Positions 1 to 8,635 of a stretch of 64,000 bases of DNA are shown here, in pieces. The notes under the pieces are model-generated. The model was not told the DNA's origin. It made no database searches and was given only the letters and a program-made list of their open reading frames with translations. The stretch comes from CAYWMY01 sp046352935 (lineage in GTDB: Bacteria > Pseudomonadota > Gammaproteobacteria > Steroidobacterales > Steroidobacteraceae): assembly GCA_046352935.1 (NCBI GenBank), contig JAXMGR010000001.1, positions 256,341-320,340 on the forward strand, written 5' to 3'. The position numbers and the translations under genes were made by a program. How positions within the stretch are numbered: the stretch's first letter is position 1; each line of letters opens with the position of its first letter.

Positions 1-345
1 CAGGTTGAAGCCCGCGTAGGCGTCGGCGTCGGCCGCGAGCGCGGTCGCGAAATCCAGGGCGCCGCGACGGCTCGCCGCGAAGCGCGGGATGAACGCGCCG
101 CGTGATGGAGCGCCGTCGTGCTGGCGCGGACTGCCGCGCACGTTCGTGACGACGCCGAGGCGGCCGTGGCTGGTGACACCGAGCCAGGTTCCACCGGCCT
201 CGAGGTCGCGGCCGGCGAGGAGTTCGACGGGCTCCGTCCACCAGTCGAGCGCGGCGGCCGGACGTGCGTGCAGCTCGTCACGGTTGCCGGCCAGCAGCAA
301 CGGATAGCGCGGATGAACCCTCCAGGCGACGATCAGCAGGCACAT
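1..345 (-). CDS. NRDE (TANGO2-like) family protein, partial
   Basis: This is the N-terminal 115 codons of a gene that continues past the left edge. The protein begins MCLLIVAWRVHPRYPLLLAG followed by NRDE, the signature of the NRDE/TANGO2 family, whose N-terminal Cys2 suggests an Ntn-hydrolase-like fold. A further conserved-looking stretch is GGTWLGV, then GRLGVVTNVR. The start was placed at the ATG that makes Cys residue 2, because the family invariably starts Met-Cys; an ATG two codons upstream is possible. The biochemical role of this family in bacteria is not settled (in eukaryotes it is linked to haem trafficking and Golgi organisation), so no function is assigned. No operon partner is visible: the next gene, on the same strand, ends 118 bases upstream. 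Confidence 0.85.
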   Translation of the reverse strand, partial: MCLLIVAWRVHPRYPLLLAGNRDELHARPAAALDWWTEPVELLAGRDLEAGGTWLGVTSHGRLGVVTNVRGSPRQHDGAPSRGAFIPRFAASRRGALDFATALAADADAYAGFNL

Positions 346-463
346 TGCATGATTATAGGAGCGTGGCGGTCCCGCCCGGGTTCTGGCCCGTTGCCGCAAC
401 CGGTCATGGCGGCCGGGAGGCAGGAGCGGTCCGGGGGTCCCGGGCGGCACCCGGCCGCGGTCG

Positions 464-1231
464 CTAACGAGCCCAGGCCTGCCACGCCGTACGGGCGATC
501 AGCGCGGTCACGACGACGACGAACGCCCCGCGCACGAAGCGCGTGCCGTGGCGGAACGCCAGCCATGCGCCGACCTGCGCTCCGGCGACGTTGCAGGCGG
601 CCATCGCAAGGCCGAGGGCGACCATGACGTCGGCGCGGGCACCGAACCAGGCAAGCGCGGCGACATTCGTCGCGACATTGAGGATGCGGGCGCTCGCTGC
701 CGCGTGCAGGAAGTCGAATCCGAAGAGGCGCACGAACATCAGCATCAGGAAGCTGCCGGTGCCCGGGCCGAAGAAGCCGTCGTAGAAGCCGATCAGCGCC
801 ACGCACAGCGCCCCACGCCGCTGCGTGGCGCCGTCGAGCGGGTGCGGCGCGTGCACCGTGCCGAGGTCGGGCCGCAGGAGCGTGTAGACCAGCACGGCGG
901 CGAGGATGATCGGTACCAGCGGGCGCAGCAGCTGCGGCGCGACCTGTGTCACGGCCCAGGCCCCGCCCCAGGCCGACAGCGCGGCGACGAGGATCCCCGG
1001 CGCGACGACGGTCCAGGGCACGGGGATGCGCGTCGCGAAGCGCAGTGACGCCGACAGCGTTCCCGTGAGCCCGGCGAGTTTGTTGGTGCCGAGCAGGCTG
1101 GTGAGCGGCGCCGCAGGCCAGGCGGACAGCAGGGCGGGAAGCTGGATGAGCCCGCCGCCGCCGGCCATCGCATCGACGAGTCCGGCAGCGAACGCGGCCG
1201 GGAGCACCAGCGCCCAGCCGGGGTCGGTCAC
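464..1231 (-). CDS. Sulfite exporter TauE/SafE family membrane protein
   Basis: A 255-residue, very hydrophobic protein with about eight predicted membrane segments. The first helix region contains AAGLVDAMAGGGGLIQLPAL and the second half repeats the pattern with GFYDGFFGPGTGSFLM, the paired Gly-rich motifs of the TauE/SafE (UPF0721) family. Members export sulfite, sulfoacetate or related organosulfur anions, but the substrate cannot be read from sequence. The start is a GTG overlapping the stop of the upstream nudC by GTGA, implying translational coupling with that gene. A much longer open frame upstream reads antisense-like low-complexity sequence inside nudC and was not used. Confidence 0.85.
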   Translation of the reverse strand: MTDPGWALVLPAAFAAGLVDAMAGGGGLIQLPALLSAWPAAPLTSLLGTNKLAGLTGTLSASLRFATRIPVPWTVVAPGILVAALSAWGGAWAVTQVAPQLLRPLVPIILAAVLVYTLLRPDLGTVHAPHPLDGATQRRGALCVALIGFYDGFFGPGTGSFLMLMFVRLFGFDFLHAAASARILNVATNVAALAWFGARADVMVALGLAMAACNVAGAQVGAWLAFRHGTRFVRGAFVVVVTALIARTAWQAWAR

Positions 1232-2187
1232 CAGCGCGCCCGTGTGCCGCCGTCGCGTTCGATGATGTCGCCGAGCGGTGCGTGCCAGCCGGCATCGAAC
1301 CAGTGTTCGATCAGCGCATATGCGATCGACAGCGGCGGCGGCAGGATCGGAGTGCCCGCCGCGACCTGCGCGCGCGTGAACCAGCGGGCGTCCTCCAGCT
1401 CCGCATCGGCGCAGTGGATCTCCGTCGAGGCTGCGGTTGCCGTGAACCCGAGCATCAGCGATGACGGGAACGGCCAGGGCTGCGAGGAGTGGTACACCGG
1501 TGCGACGACCGGGACGCCCGTCTCCTCGAACACTTCCCGTGCCGCGGCGTCTTCGAGGCTCTCGCCCGGCTCGACGAAGCCCGCGACCGTCGAGTAACGG
1601 CCCGGCGGCCAGCTCGACTGGCGGCCGAGCAGTGCGCGCTCGCCGTCCGTGACCAGGACGATGACCGCCGGATCGATGCGCGGAAAGGAGTGCGCGCCGC
1701 AGGCGCTGCTGGTGCACGCCATCACATGGCCGGCCTGCTGCGGAACCGTGGGCGCACCACAGCTGCCACAGTGGCGATGGCGCCGCCGCCAGGCGATCAG
1801 CGCGCCCGCGTAGGCGAGCAGCCCGGCCTGGTCATGGGGCAGGGTCGCGCCCGCGGTGCGCAGGTCGATGAATCCGGTTTCGGGTTCCAGGCACGGTTCG
1901 GTGGTCGCCTCGATCTCCGCCGCGAAGACCAGGCGGCCCGCGAATTCCCCGAGCAGGACGAGACGCTCGAATCCGATGCCGGTGAGCGCAGGATGCGCGG
2001 GATCCAGCAGACAGGCGCTACCGGGGCCGCGCCGGCGAACGAGCAGGCGGGAGTTCCACACCGGCGCGACCGCCGCTTCGCCGCGCGAGAGCAGCTGACG
2101 CAGCGTGTCGGTGTCGCGCCGCGCGGCGGAGTGTCGCTGGACGTGGGGTCCGGCGAAGGTGTTCGGGCGGCGGCGGGACTCGCTCAT
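1228..2187 (-). CDS. nudC: NAD(+) diphosphatase / deNADing Nudix hydrolase
   Basis: A 319-residue cytosolic NudC. It hydrolyses NAD(H) to NMN(H) and AMP and, in E. coli, removes NAD caps from RNA. The zinc ribbon is visible as CGSCG followed by a second Cys pair in CTSSACG. The Nudix box is GFVEPGESLEDAAAREVFEE, followed by TGV. The NudC-specific SQPWPFPSSLM motif follows it by about ten residues. The start chosen is MSESRRR; the frame stays open upstream for 50 codons into the end of the flhC-like gene, but that part has no family similarity. It is co-directional with the TauE-like gene, whose GTG overlaps this stop. Confidence 0.93.
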   Translation of the reverse strand: MSESRRRPNTFAGPHVQRHSAARRDTDTLRQLLSRGEAAVAPVWNSRLLVRRRGPGSACLLDPAHPALTGIGFERLVLLGEFAGRLVFAAEIEATTEPCLEPETGFIDLRTAGATLPHDQAGLLAYAGALIAWRRRHRHCGSCGAPTVPQQAGHVMACTSSACGAHSFPRIDPAVIVLVTDGERALLGRQSSWPPGRYSTVAGFVEPGESLEDAAAREVFEETGVPVVAPVYHSSQPWPFPSSLMLGFTATAASTEIHCADAELEDARWFTRAQVAAGTPILPPPLSIAYALIEHWFDAGWHAPLGDIIERDGGTRARW

Positions 2188-2216
2188 GCCTCGCTCCACG
2201 CGACGGGGGCGACAGT

Positions 2217-2795
2217 CTAACAGCCATCCGCGCCCCGCCCGGCGCCGGGATGGCGCGATTCCGTGGAGCAGAAATCGCAGCGCAGACCGCGTGGCGCGAA
2301 CGTCGACACCACGATCAGCGCGCCGCATCGGCTGCATTCGTCGAGCCCGAGCTCACGCTGCTGGACGAGCACCCGCTGCAGGTGGCAGGCGTGTTCGAAG
2401 GACAGCGCCGGCTCCGGGAACAGACGGGTGTAGGTTTCATAGATCCTGCAGAAGATCTCGCCCCACTGCATGTCGGGGACCGTCGCGAGGCGCGGCCTGC
2501 TGTCGCGATCGATCATGCCGAGGAGGCACAACAGCGTGGCCAGCGTCGCAGCCTGGCGCCGGATCTCGGCGTTGCGCAGGAAGTAGGCCGCCTGCCGCGG
2601 CGACTTGCCGCGATGCCGCTTGACGGCGGAATCGCTGCTCTCGGCGACGTACGAGCGGTAGAGCTTGCGGATGCGGTCGTCCGAGAGGCCGGTCCAGCCG
2701 CGGATGGTGTGTGTCCGGGCCTCGTGCCGGATGAGGCGCAAAGCGAGGTCCAGCCGCATCCGGTCGCGGGTGTATCGGTCGTCGGTCACGCGCAT
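2217..2795 (-). CDS. FlhC-family transcriptional regulator
   Basis: 192 residues, the same length as E. coli FlhC. FlhC forms the FlhD4C2 activator that binds DNA and recruits sigma-70 RNA polymerase. Visible family features are RLIRHEARTHTIRGWTGLSD (residues 21-40), HRGKSPRQAAYFLRN (61-75), SFEHA near 132, and four cysteines at 154, 157, 173 and 176 matching the FlhC zinc site (C-x2-C, about 15 residues, C-x2-C). No classic flhD lies beside it and no flagellar genes are in the window, so a flagellar role is not implied. It diverges from the 2909-3592 gene, whose N-terminus shows FlhD-like spacing, and the two share a 113-base regulatory gap. Confidence 0.82.
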   Translation of the reverse strand: MRVTDDRYTRDRMRLDLALRLIRHEARTHTIRGWTGLSDDRIRKLYRSYVAESSDSAVKRHRGKSPRQAAYFLRNAEIRRQAATLATLLCLLGMIDRDSRPRLATVPDMQWGEIFCRIYETYTRLFPEPALSFEHACHLQRVLVQQRELGLDECSRCGALIVVSTFAPRGLRCDFCSTESRHPGAGRGADGC

Positions 2796-2908
2796 CTCGG
2801 TCTCCCCGTTGTCGTCGTCTTGTGGTTATGGCATTTTTATACCACTTTCTGGATGCCACTTTGCAGCTGCGCCGTTGCAGCATATGCGCCGGGTCCAGGG
2901 AGAAAGTC
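2796..2908. promoter_or_regulatory. Divergent intergenic region with repeated half-sites
   Basis: This gap separates the FlhC-like gene from its divergent neighbour and is clearly more AT-rich than its flanks (TTTTTATA near 2835). It contains an inverted pair GTGGT (2822-2826)/ACCAC (2841-2845), an inverted pair TGGCAT (2829-2834)/ATGCCA (2853-2858), and a direct repeat CCACTTT at 2842-2848 and 2856-2862, spaced 14 bases apart. Such nested repeats suit a regulator-binding region, possibly autoregulation by the flanking FlhC-like protein. No single promoter can be assigned with confidence. Confidence 0.4.
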
Positions 2909-3592
2909 ATGCCAGTACAGGACACGATGGCACTGATGCCGCCGGTCGGCGCCGCGACGTGGAGCCCGCGAGACCTGCCGGGCAGGCGCGTCCTCGCGTC
3001 GCTGCGGGCGGCGAATCTCGCATTTCTCGAGCTGCTCGGCGGTTCGGGATCGACCGGCATTGCCACGGTCTGCGGCGTCCCGGCACCCTACGCGCATCGC
3101 TTCGCCGCACGGCCGGAGGCCAGTCAGGCCGTGGCAGGCGCGCTGCCCTTCACGCTCTTCGACCTGCGGTTCCGCGACGAGCCCTTCTGGCGCTCCGCTG
3201 TCGCCGGCTCTGCCGCGGTCCAGGACGCCACCGCAGCTCCGGGCGCGCACCCGGGGGCGCTCTCCTTCGCGCGCGTGGCGCTCGTGTTCGCCTGGCACGC
3301 CGTGGACGTCTGCGCGCCGTCGGCGGTGCTGGCCCTGGGCACCTCGGACGGAGTCCTGAGGCTGGTCGGCGACCTTCCGCTCGCTTCGATCGAACCGTTG
3401 TCGCACCGTCTTGCGCCGGCCCTCGCCGCGCGTTTCGTCGAGCGCGACCTGTTCTGGCAGCGGCTCACGGATTGCCTCCGGGAGCCGGATCCGCGCCAGC
3501 TGGAGCGCGTGTGCCTGCTCGGGCTCCAGCTGCACGGCACGGACAGCGCCCGGGGGCAGCAGCTCCAGCGGCGTGTGCGCCGCGAGTCCTGA
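2909..3592 (+). CDS. Hypothetical protein with FlhD-like N-terminal region
   Basis: 227 residues from the ATG preceded by GGGAGAAAGTC, a good ribosome site; the frame is open 29 codons further upstream through AT-rich intergenic sequence. Residues about 31-90 read LRAANLAFLELL, then CGV, then LRFRD. E. coli FlhD has INLSYLLLAQ, LGI and HFRFD, and the interval from LGI/CGV to the RF motif is almost identical (about 28 residues). The remaining 130 residues have no recognisable family, though RFVERDLFWQRL and LERVCLLGLQLH look structured. The FlhC-like gene is divergent, so this may be a diverged FlhD partner with an added C-terminal domain. That is inference from pattern and context; the protein could be unrelated. 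Confidence 0.6.
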   Translation: MPVQDTMALMPPVGAATWSPRDLPGRRVLASLRAANLAFLELLGGSGSTGIATVCGVPAPYAHRFAARPEASQAVAGALPFTLFDLRFRDEPFWRSAVAGSAAVQDATAAPGAHPGALSFARVALVFAWHAVDVCAPSAVLALGTSDGVLRLVGDLPLASIEPLSHRLAPALAARFVERDLFWQRLTDCLREPDPRQLERVCLLGLQLHGTDSARGQQLQRRVRRES

Positions 3593-3769
3593 CGCGACCG
3601 GCCGCTCCTGTGGCCGGCGACGCTGCCGGCGTATCGTCTGCGTCCCGCGCATCGACGCAGAACCAGCCGTCGCAGGCATCGTCTACCGCGTCGCGTCGCC
3701 GGTTGCCCGTCCGGAGGCGCGCGATTAACCTTCTTCGCGCCGCGTACCGCGGTCCGACGCCGGACCCCC

Positions 3770-4708
3770 ATGCAAGCGCTCTGCATCCGCAACCTGACCA
3801 AGACCTACCGGAACGGCGTCCAGGCGCTCAAGGGCATCGATCTCGACGTCGACGAGGGTGAGTTCTTCGCGCTGCTGGGCCCGAACGGAGCCGGCAAGAC
3901 CACCGCGATCGGCATCGTGATGTCGCTCGTGAACAAGTCGTCGGGCAGCGTGCGGGTCTTCGGGCACGACATCGAGACCGAACTCGAGGCCGCCAAGGCC
4001 TGCATCGGACTCGTGCCGCAGGAAATCAACTTCAACGTCTTCGAGACACCGCTCACGATCGTCACCAACCAGGCGGGCTTCTACGGCATCCCGCGCAGGC
4101 GCGCGCAGGAACGCGCGGAGCAGTGCCTGCGCGCGCTGCAGCTCTGGGACAAGCGCAATTCGATCGCGCGTTCGCTGTCCGGCGGCATGAAACGCCGTCT
4201 CATGATCGCGCGCGCGCTCGTGCACGAACCGCGCCTGCTCGTCCTCGACGAGCCGACCGCCGGCGTGGACATCGAGAACCGCCGGTCCATGTGGGAGCTG
4301 CTGCGCGAGACCAACCAGGGCGGCACGACGATCATCCTGACCACGCACTACCTCGAGGAGGCGGAGAACCTCTGCCGGCACGTGGCCATCATCGACGGCG
4401 GGCGCATCATCGAGAACGACACCATGGGCGGCGTGATCCGCAAGCTGCACCAGGAGACCTTCGTGCTCAACCTGCGCGAGCCGCTCGCGACTCCGCCCCT
4501 CATCGAGGGTTTCGTGCTGCGCCTCGCCGACGAGCAGACGGTCGAGGTCGAAGTGTCGCGCGATCAGACGCTGAACCAGGTCTTCGCCGCACTGTCGGCC
4601 CGTGGCGTCGACGTGGTCAGCATGCGCAACAAGGTCAACCGGCTCGAGGAGCTGTTCATGCGGCTCGTCGAGAACCGCGGGGCCGAGGCGGCAGGCGGTG
4701 CTGCATGA
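3770..4708 (+). CDS. ABC-2 type exporter ATP-binding protein (YadG-like)
   Basis: 312 residues, the cytosolic ATPase of a two-gene exporter. Walker A is GPNGAGKTT (about residue 36), the Q-loop is VPQE, the signature is LSGGMKRRL, Walker B is LLVLDEPTAGVD, and the switch His lies in TTHYLEEAE. The MKRRL signature and the paired ABC-2 permease are typical of the YadG/YadH group. A C-terminal extension of about 70 residues ends in an EELFMRLVE helix, also typical. It overlaps the permease gene by ATGA, so the two are translationally coupled. The substrate is unknown; YadGH itself is poorly characterised. Confidence 0.92.
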   Translation: MQALCIRNLTKTYRNGVQALKGIDLDVDEGEFFALLGPNGAGKTTAIGIVMSLVNKSSGSVRVFGHDIETELEAAKACIGLVPQEINFNVFETPLTIVTNQAGFYGIPRRRAQERAEQCLRALQLWDKRNSIARSLSGGMKRRLMIARALVHEPRLLVLDEPTAGVDIENRRSMWELLRETNQGGTTIILTTHYLEEAENLCRHVAIIDGGRIIENDTMGGVIRKLHQETFVLNLREPLATPPLIEGFVLRLADEQTVEVEVSRDQTLNQVFAALSARGVDVVSMRNKVNRLEELFMRLVENRGAEAAGGAA

Positions 4709-5478
4709 CCGGTTCGACGACGCGCATCGGCCTGCAGACGATCGTGCGCCGCGAGTTCGGCCGGATCATCCGCATCTGGGGGCAGACGCTGATCCCGCCC
4801 GGGGTCACGGCGACGCTGTACTTCATCGTCTTCGGCAGCCTGATCGGCGGGCGGATCGGCGCCGTGAACGGCTACACGTACACGCAGTTCATCGCGCCGG
4901 GGCTCATCATGATGGCGGTGATCACGAACTCCTACGGCAATGTCGTGTCGAGTTTCTTCGGCGCGAAGTTCGGCAAGCACATCGAGGAACTGCTGGTCGC
5001 GCCGCTGCCGTCCTGGACCATCGTGCTGGGCTATGTCGGTGGCGGTGTCGTGCGCGGCCTGCTCGTCGGAGTCGTGGTCACGGGCGTGACCCTGTTTTTC
5101 ACGCACCTGCACGTCGAGCACCCGCTGATCGTGGCGAGTTCCGTGCTGCTCACCTCGGTCGTGTTCTCGCTGGGCGGCTTCATCAACGCCGTGTTCGCCA
5201 GGAACTTCGACCAGATCACCTGGTTCCCGACCTTCGTGCTGACGCCGCTCGTGTACCTGGGCGGCGTGTTCTACTCGGTGAAGATGCTGCCGCCGTGGGC
5301 CGAGGCCGTCTCCCACGCCAACCCGATCCTGTACATGGTCAACGCCTTCCGTTTCGGCTTCATGGGTGTCGCCGACGTACCGGTGACGCTCGCCTACCTG
5401 ATCATCTGCCTGGCGGCCCTGGTGCTGTTCGTCGTGGCCGTCACGCTGATGAACCGGGGAGTCGGTATCCGGGACTGA
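4705..5478 (+). CDS. ABC-2 type exporter permease (YadH-like)
   Basis: 257 residues, matching YadH (256). It is an inner-membrane protein with about six membrane segments. Family features include IWGQTLIPPGVTATLYFIVF at the first helix, a central loop with FGAKFGKHIEELLVAPLPSW (the conserved amphipathic coupling-helix region), and TPLVYLGGVFYSVKMLPPWA before the last pair of helices. The start ATG overlaps the ATPase stop. The gene ends 22 bases before the convergent YdbL-like gene. Substrate unknown. Confidence 0.92.
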   Translation: MTGSTTRIGLQTIVRREFGRIIRIWGQTLIPPGVTATLYFIVFGSLIGGRIGAVNGYTYTQFIAPGLIMMAVITNSYGNVVSSFFGAKFGKHIEELLVAPLPSWTIVLGYVGGGVVRGLLVGVVVTGVTLFFTHLHVEHPLIVASSVLLTSVVFSLGGFINAVFARNFDQITWFPTFVLTPLVYLGGVFYSVKMLPPWAEAVSHANPILYMVNAFRFGFMGVADVPVTLAYLIICLAALVLFVVAVTLMNRGVGIRD

Positions 5479-5500
5479 GTGGTTCGCGCGCCGGGCGCCA

Positions 5501-6169
5501 TCACTTCTGCGCCCACTGTCCCGTCGCGTTGCGGTACCACCAGCCCGAACGCGCCTTGGCGACCCAGCGCTGACCGAAAGTCGCACGGATGTCGGCCTCC
5601 CATTCGGGATGGCCGTTCGTGCGCGCGATCTCCGCATAGAGAGCGGCGCGATCGGCATTCTCGTCGGACACCAGTTTCCGGACCGCTGTGCGCTCGGGCA
5701 ACGGCACCGCATTCGGGTCGCGCAGCTCCACCATGCCGTCCTGGGTCAGCCCGACCGCGCCCGAGAGATAATGTTTCTCGAGCTGCGCGTGGCGCGCCTC
5801 CATCGAGGCCGTCAGCTGGCGGATCGCGGGTGAGGTGACGTCCAGGTCCGCCTGCGCCGCAGCGACCGGTATCACCACATCCAGCGCTGCGCGCGACCCT
5901 GCGAGCAGGACGCGCGGCAGTCCGCCGGGCGTCATCAGCGACGACTGCGGATTACCGCCCGTCGGTGCAGGAGCCGGCGCTGGTGCAGGTGCTGGTGCCG
6001 GCGCTGCCGCCGGTGCTGCCGCCGCCGGTGCCTCCTTGCCCCAGACATCCTCGATGATCCGGTCGGCCGCCTTCTCGGCAGCGGCGGCCGGGAAGTACAC
6101 GTTGATGGTGACGCAGGAAGCGAGCGCGATGGCGATGGTCACGAGGGTGGTGCGCAGGCAGCAGGTCAT
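5501..6169 (-). CDS. YdbL-family (DUF1318) lipoprotein with Ala-Pro linker
   Basis: 222 residues with a lipoprotein signal (lipobox ALASC near residue 19). Mature residues VTINVYFPAAAAEKAADRII are typical of DUF1318 proteins outside the enterics. An Ala/Pro-rich linker of about 35 residues follows. The C-terminal 60 residues, with ENADRAALYAEIARTNG and a Trp-rich end, match the YdbL domain. In E. coli, YdbL works with YdbH, a TamB-like bridge for phospholipid transport, and the lipoprotein YnbE. Here the ydbH homologue is immediately upstream on the same strand, but no separate ynbE is found in the 164-base gap. The protein is about twice the length of E. coli YdbL, so the lipidated N-terminal part may do part of YnbE's job; that is inference. 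Confidence 0.8.
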   Translation of the reverse strand: MTCCLRTTLVTIAIALASCVTINVYFPAAAAEKAADRIIEDVWGKEAPAAAAPAAAPAPAPAPAPAPAPTGGNPQSSLMTPGGLPRVLLAGSRAALDVVIPVAAAQADLDVTSPAIRQLTASMEARHAQLEKHYLSGAVGLTQDGMVELRDPNAVPLPERTAVRKLVSDENADRAALYAEIARTNGHPEWEADIRATFGQRWVAKARSGWWYRNATGQWAQK

Positions 6170-6333
6170 CGGGGATCCTCCGCTTGGGTCACGTCGACCG
6201 GCAGTCTGCCTGCACGGCCATGAACGCGTGCTGAATCGGTACGCGACAGTTTATGTTCATCGATCGCAGTGCGCACCACGGTGCCGCCGGACGCCGGCGC
6301 CGTCAACTGCGGACAGCGCCACCCCTCGCCGGC

Positions 6334-8475
6334 TCAGCGGACCACGGGGCCGCCCGATGTCGAGATCGCGCGCAGTTGCCGGACCAGGCGGCTCCACGCG
6401 ACGCGGCGCTGGCTCCCGATCACGTCGATGCGCGGCAGGCCGGAGCCCTGCACGATGTAATAGCCGGTCCCGGCCGGCGCGACGCCATCCATTTCGCAGA
6501 TGTCGTTGCGCAGGCGGCAGCTGAGTCCGAGCCGCCGGTAATGGAACTGCTCGAAGAAACGCAGGAATCCGCTCTGCAGCGCGCCGGCGACGGAGCCGCT
6601 GGAGCCGCCGCCGATGCTGGAGAGATTCGCCACCGCACGCTGCGAGATGCGATGCGGCGTCTCGTCGCCGGGCGTCGTGAAGAACCGCGCGTCGAGGGCG
6701 ACGGGGAGCCAGTTGAAGGTCTCGAGACCCTCGACGCGTCCCGAGAGGCGCCCCGTGATCATGCCGAACGAGAAGGTGCTCGTCAGCTGCGCGAGATCGA
6801 GGGCGTCGACGTCGATGGAGGCGAACAGCTGCGGGTACTGGCCGAGCGGGTCCTTCAGGCGCAGGTCGCGGATCGTCACCTTGCCGTCGAAGGCGACCAT
6901 CTCGAGGTTGCCGCGTGTCGTCACCGTGTCGCCACGGACCTCGATGCCCGGAATGCGGCCCGAGAGGGTGCCTTCGAACCGCGGCAGCTCGAGTGCCGCA
7001 GTGATGGATCCCAGGCTGATCGGGCGCAGCTCGGCGTCGAAGCGGACGTATTTCTGCGGCGTTCCCGCATGGCGCACGCGCAGCGTCTGGATCGCGAGGC
7101 CGCCGTCGAAGATCGGCAGCAACAGCGGATCCAGCAGCCGGAAATTCCGGCCGGACGTCGTGAAGGGCACGGTCGCGGCGCCGATCTCGATGCCCCAGAT
7201 CCGCGCCGCGTCGAAATGCAGCCGCGAATAGGACTGCGACGAATCCCCGGCGATCGCCAGGTCGCGCCGCAGGTCCTCGTCCACCCAGACCAGCCGTCCG
7301 GCGAGTCCGTCGAGGGACAGCGCACCCGTCGTGCTGTCCACGGTCACGCCGTCGAAAGTCAGGTCGAGGCGACTGAGGCTTCCCTCGTCGACATCGATCC
7401 CGCCGTGGATGTGCCCGGCCGCCTGCAGGTCCTTGAAGTCCGTCGAGATCAGTACGGGCTGCAGGTACGCGGGCGCGGCACCGGCCATGTCGAGGTCCGC
7501 GAGTTCGAGGCGCAGCCGGCGAAGCGGCGATGCCGCGCGAAGGTCGAACTCCCCGGTGCCGGCGAGACGGGCGATGGCGCCGTGTTCGATGCTGAAGCGC
7601 CGGGCGGCCAGGCGGCCCGAGGTGACGTCGATGCGGCCATCGAGCCCGATCGCGAGGTCTTTCCCGCCGAATTCGAGATAGACAGGGTCGCTGTAGACCG
7701 CTCCTGCATTCACCCGCAGGCTCGTCGCGACGTGCCATTCGTCCACGACCCTGTCCCGGGACACATTCAGGTCCAGCGCGCCGGCGAGGTTCTCGGCCGC
7801 GTTGCGGCCATCGGTGCTCGCGTAGCCCGCGCCGTCGAAGTGCAGGGTGGCCGTGATGTTCGCCGCACCTCGTTCGTCGAGTGTGATGCGCGCCCGCGTG
7901 TCCAGGCGGCCCGAGACGGTCATGCCCGCGGGCAGCGCGGACGCCCGGCCGCTCAGTTCGAGGAGCCGGGCGATCGCGGCGTCCGCGATGTCGATCCCCG
8001 CATCGATGTGCCCGCCGGCGGCCGCCACCTGCAGGCCGCCCCGGCCGCCGGCGACCTCGAGGTCGCCGATGCCGGCGTGGTAACGCGCTGTCACGGGATT
8101 GCCGCGCAGCGACACGCGGAGCCGCTGGGCGCCGAGCATTCCGAGCGAGCCTCGCACCTGCCCGGCATCGCAGCGCGCATCGTCCCCGCGGATCCACAGC
8201 ACGGGGCAGTTCACCGTGACCTGCCGCAGCTCGCCGATCGGTGCGGATGTCGTCATGTGCTCGACCCCGATCCGCAGCCCGGGCGCGGGTGCGTCGAGCC
8301 GGGTCGACGCGACGAGGCCGTCGATGCGCACACCCGGCGCATCGATCCGCGCGACTTCGATCAGGATGCGGCTCGCGGCCCCGGCTGGACAGGTCGAGAG
8401 GCTCGCAAGAGCCAGCAGGAGTCGCGCCAGGTGCGCACCGCCGCATGCCGCCAGGATCCTGCAGCGACTTGCCAT
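6334..8475 (-). CDS. ydbH: YdbH-family AsmA/TamB-like envelope protein
   Basis: 713 residues with an N-terminal hydrophobic signal/anchor and a long, repetitive beta-rich body. The C-terminal part has the YdbH hallmark NLSSIGGGSSGSVAGALQSG then FLRFFEQFHYRRLGLSCRLR then NDICEMDG, followed by GYYIVQGSGLPRIDVIGSQR. YdbH belongs with TamB and YhdP, the inner-membrane-anchored proteins that bridge the periplasm and move phospholipids to the outer membrane. It is shorter than E. coli YdbH (about 880). It forms a likely operon with the YdbL-like lipoprotein downstream. The opposite strand is open across much of the gene, but that is compositional. Confidence 0.82.
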   Translation of the reverse strand: MASRCRILAACGGAHLARLLLALASLSTCPAGAASRILIEVARIDAPGVRIDGLVASTRLDAPAPGLRIGVEHMTTSAPIGELRQVTVNCPVLWIRGDDARCDAGQVRGSLGMLGAQRLRVSLRGNPVTARYHAGIGDLEVAGGRGGLQVAAAGGHIDAGIDIADAAIARLLELSGRASALPAGMTVSGRLDTRARITLDERGAANITATLHFDGAGYASTDGRNAAENLAGALDLNVSRDRVVDEWHVATSLRVNAGAVYSDPVYLEFGGKDLAIGLDGRIDVTSGRLAARRFSIEHGAIARLAGTGEFDLRAASPLRRLRLELADLDMAGAAPAYLQPVLISTDFKDLQAAGHIHGGIDVDEGSLSRLDLTFDGVTVDSTTGALSLDGLAGRLVWVDEDLRRDLAIAGDSSQSYSRLHFDAARIWGIEIGAATVPFTTSGRNFRLLDPLLLPIFDGGLAIQTLRVRHAGTPQKYVRFDAELRPISLGSITAALELPRFEGTLSGRIPGIEVRGDTVTTRGNLEMVAFDGKVTIRDLRLKDPLGQYPQLFASIDVDALDLAQLTSTFSFGMITGRLSGRVEGLETFNWLPVALDARFFTTPGDETPHRISQRAVANLSSIGGGSSGSVAGALQSGFLRFFEQFHYRRLGLSCRLRNDICEMDGVAPAGTGYYIVQGSGLPRIDVIGSQRRVAWSRLVRQLRAISTSGGPVVR

Positions 8476-8635
8476 ATGTCGCCATGGTCACCGATCCCCG
8501 CCGCGCGTCAAGTCTGCGGGGCCGCGTGGCGGCGACGCATCACGGTTGCCTGCCGGACATGGCGTGATCGCGTATCGATGCAGTCCGGTGCCTTCGGCTA
8601 CACTCGGCCACGACGGATCGAGGAGGGAGACTGAC

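Noticed and set aside
2217..2795. Assigning the FlhC homologue as the flagellar master regulator
   Set aside because: No flhD of normal form, no flagellar or chemotaxis genes are in the window, and FlhC-like proteins occur in non-flagellar contexts.
5950..6035. Tandem repeat in the YdbL-like lipoprotein gene
   Set aside because: It is Ala/Pro codon low complexity within a linker, without a fixed repeat unit worth annotating.
6253..8634. Plus-strand open frame of nearly 800 codons opposite ydbH
   Set aside because: The ydbH strand has family hallmarks and a downstream ydbL partner; the antisense frame has compositional bias only and no ribosome site.
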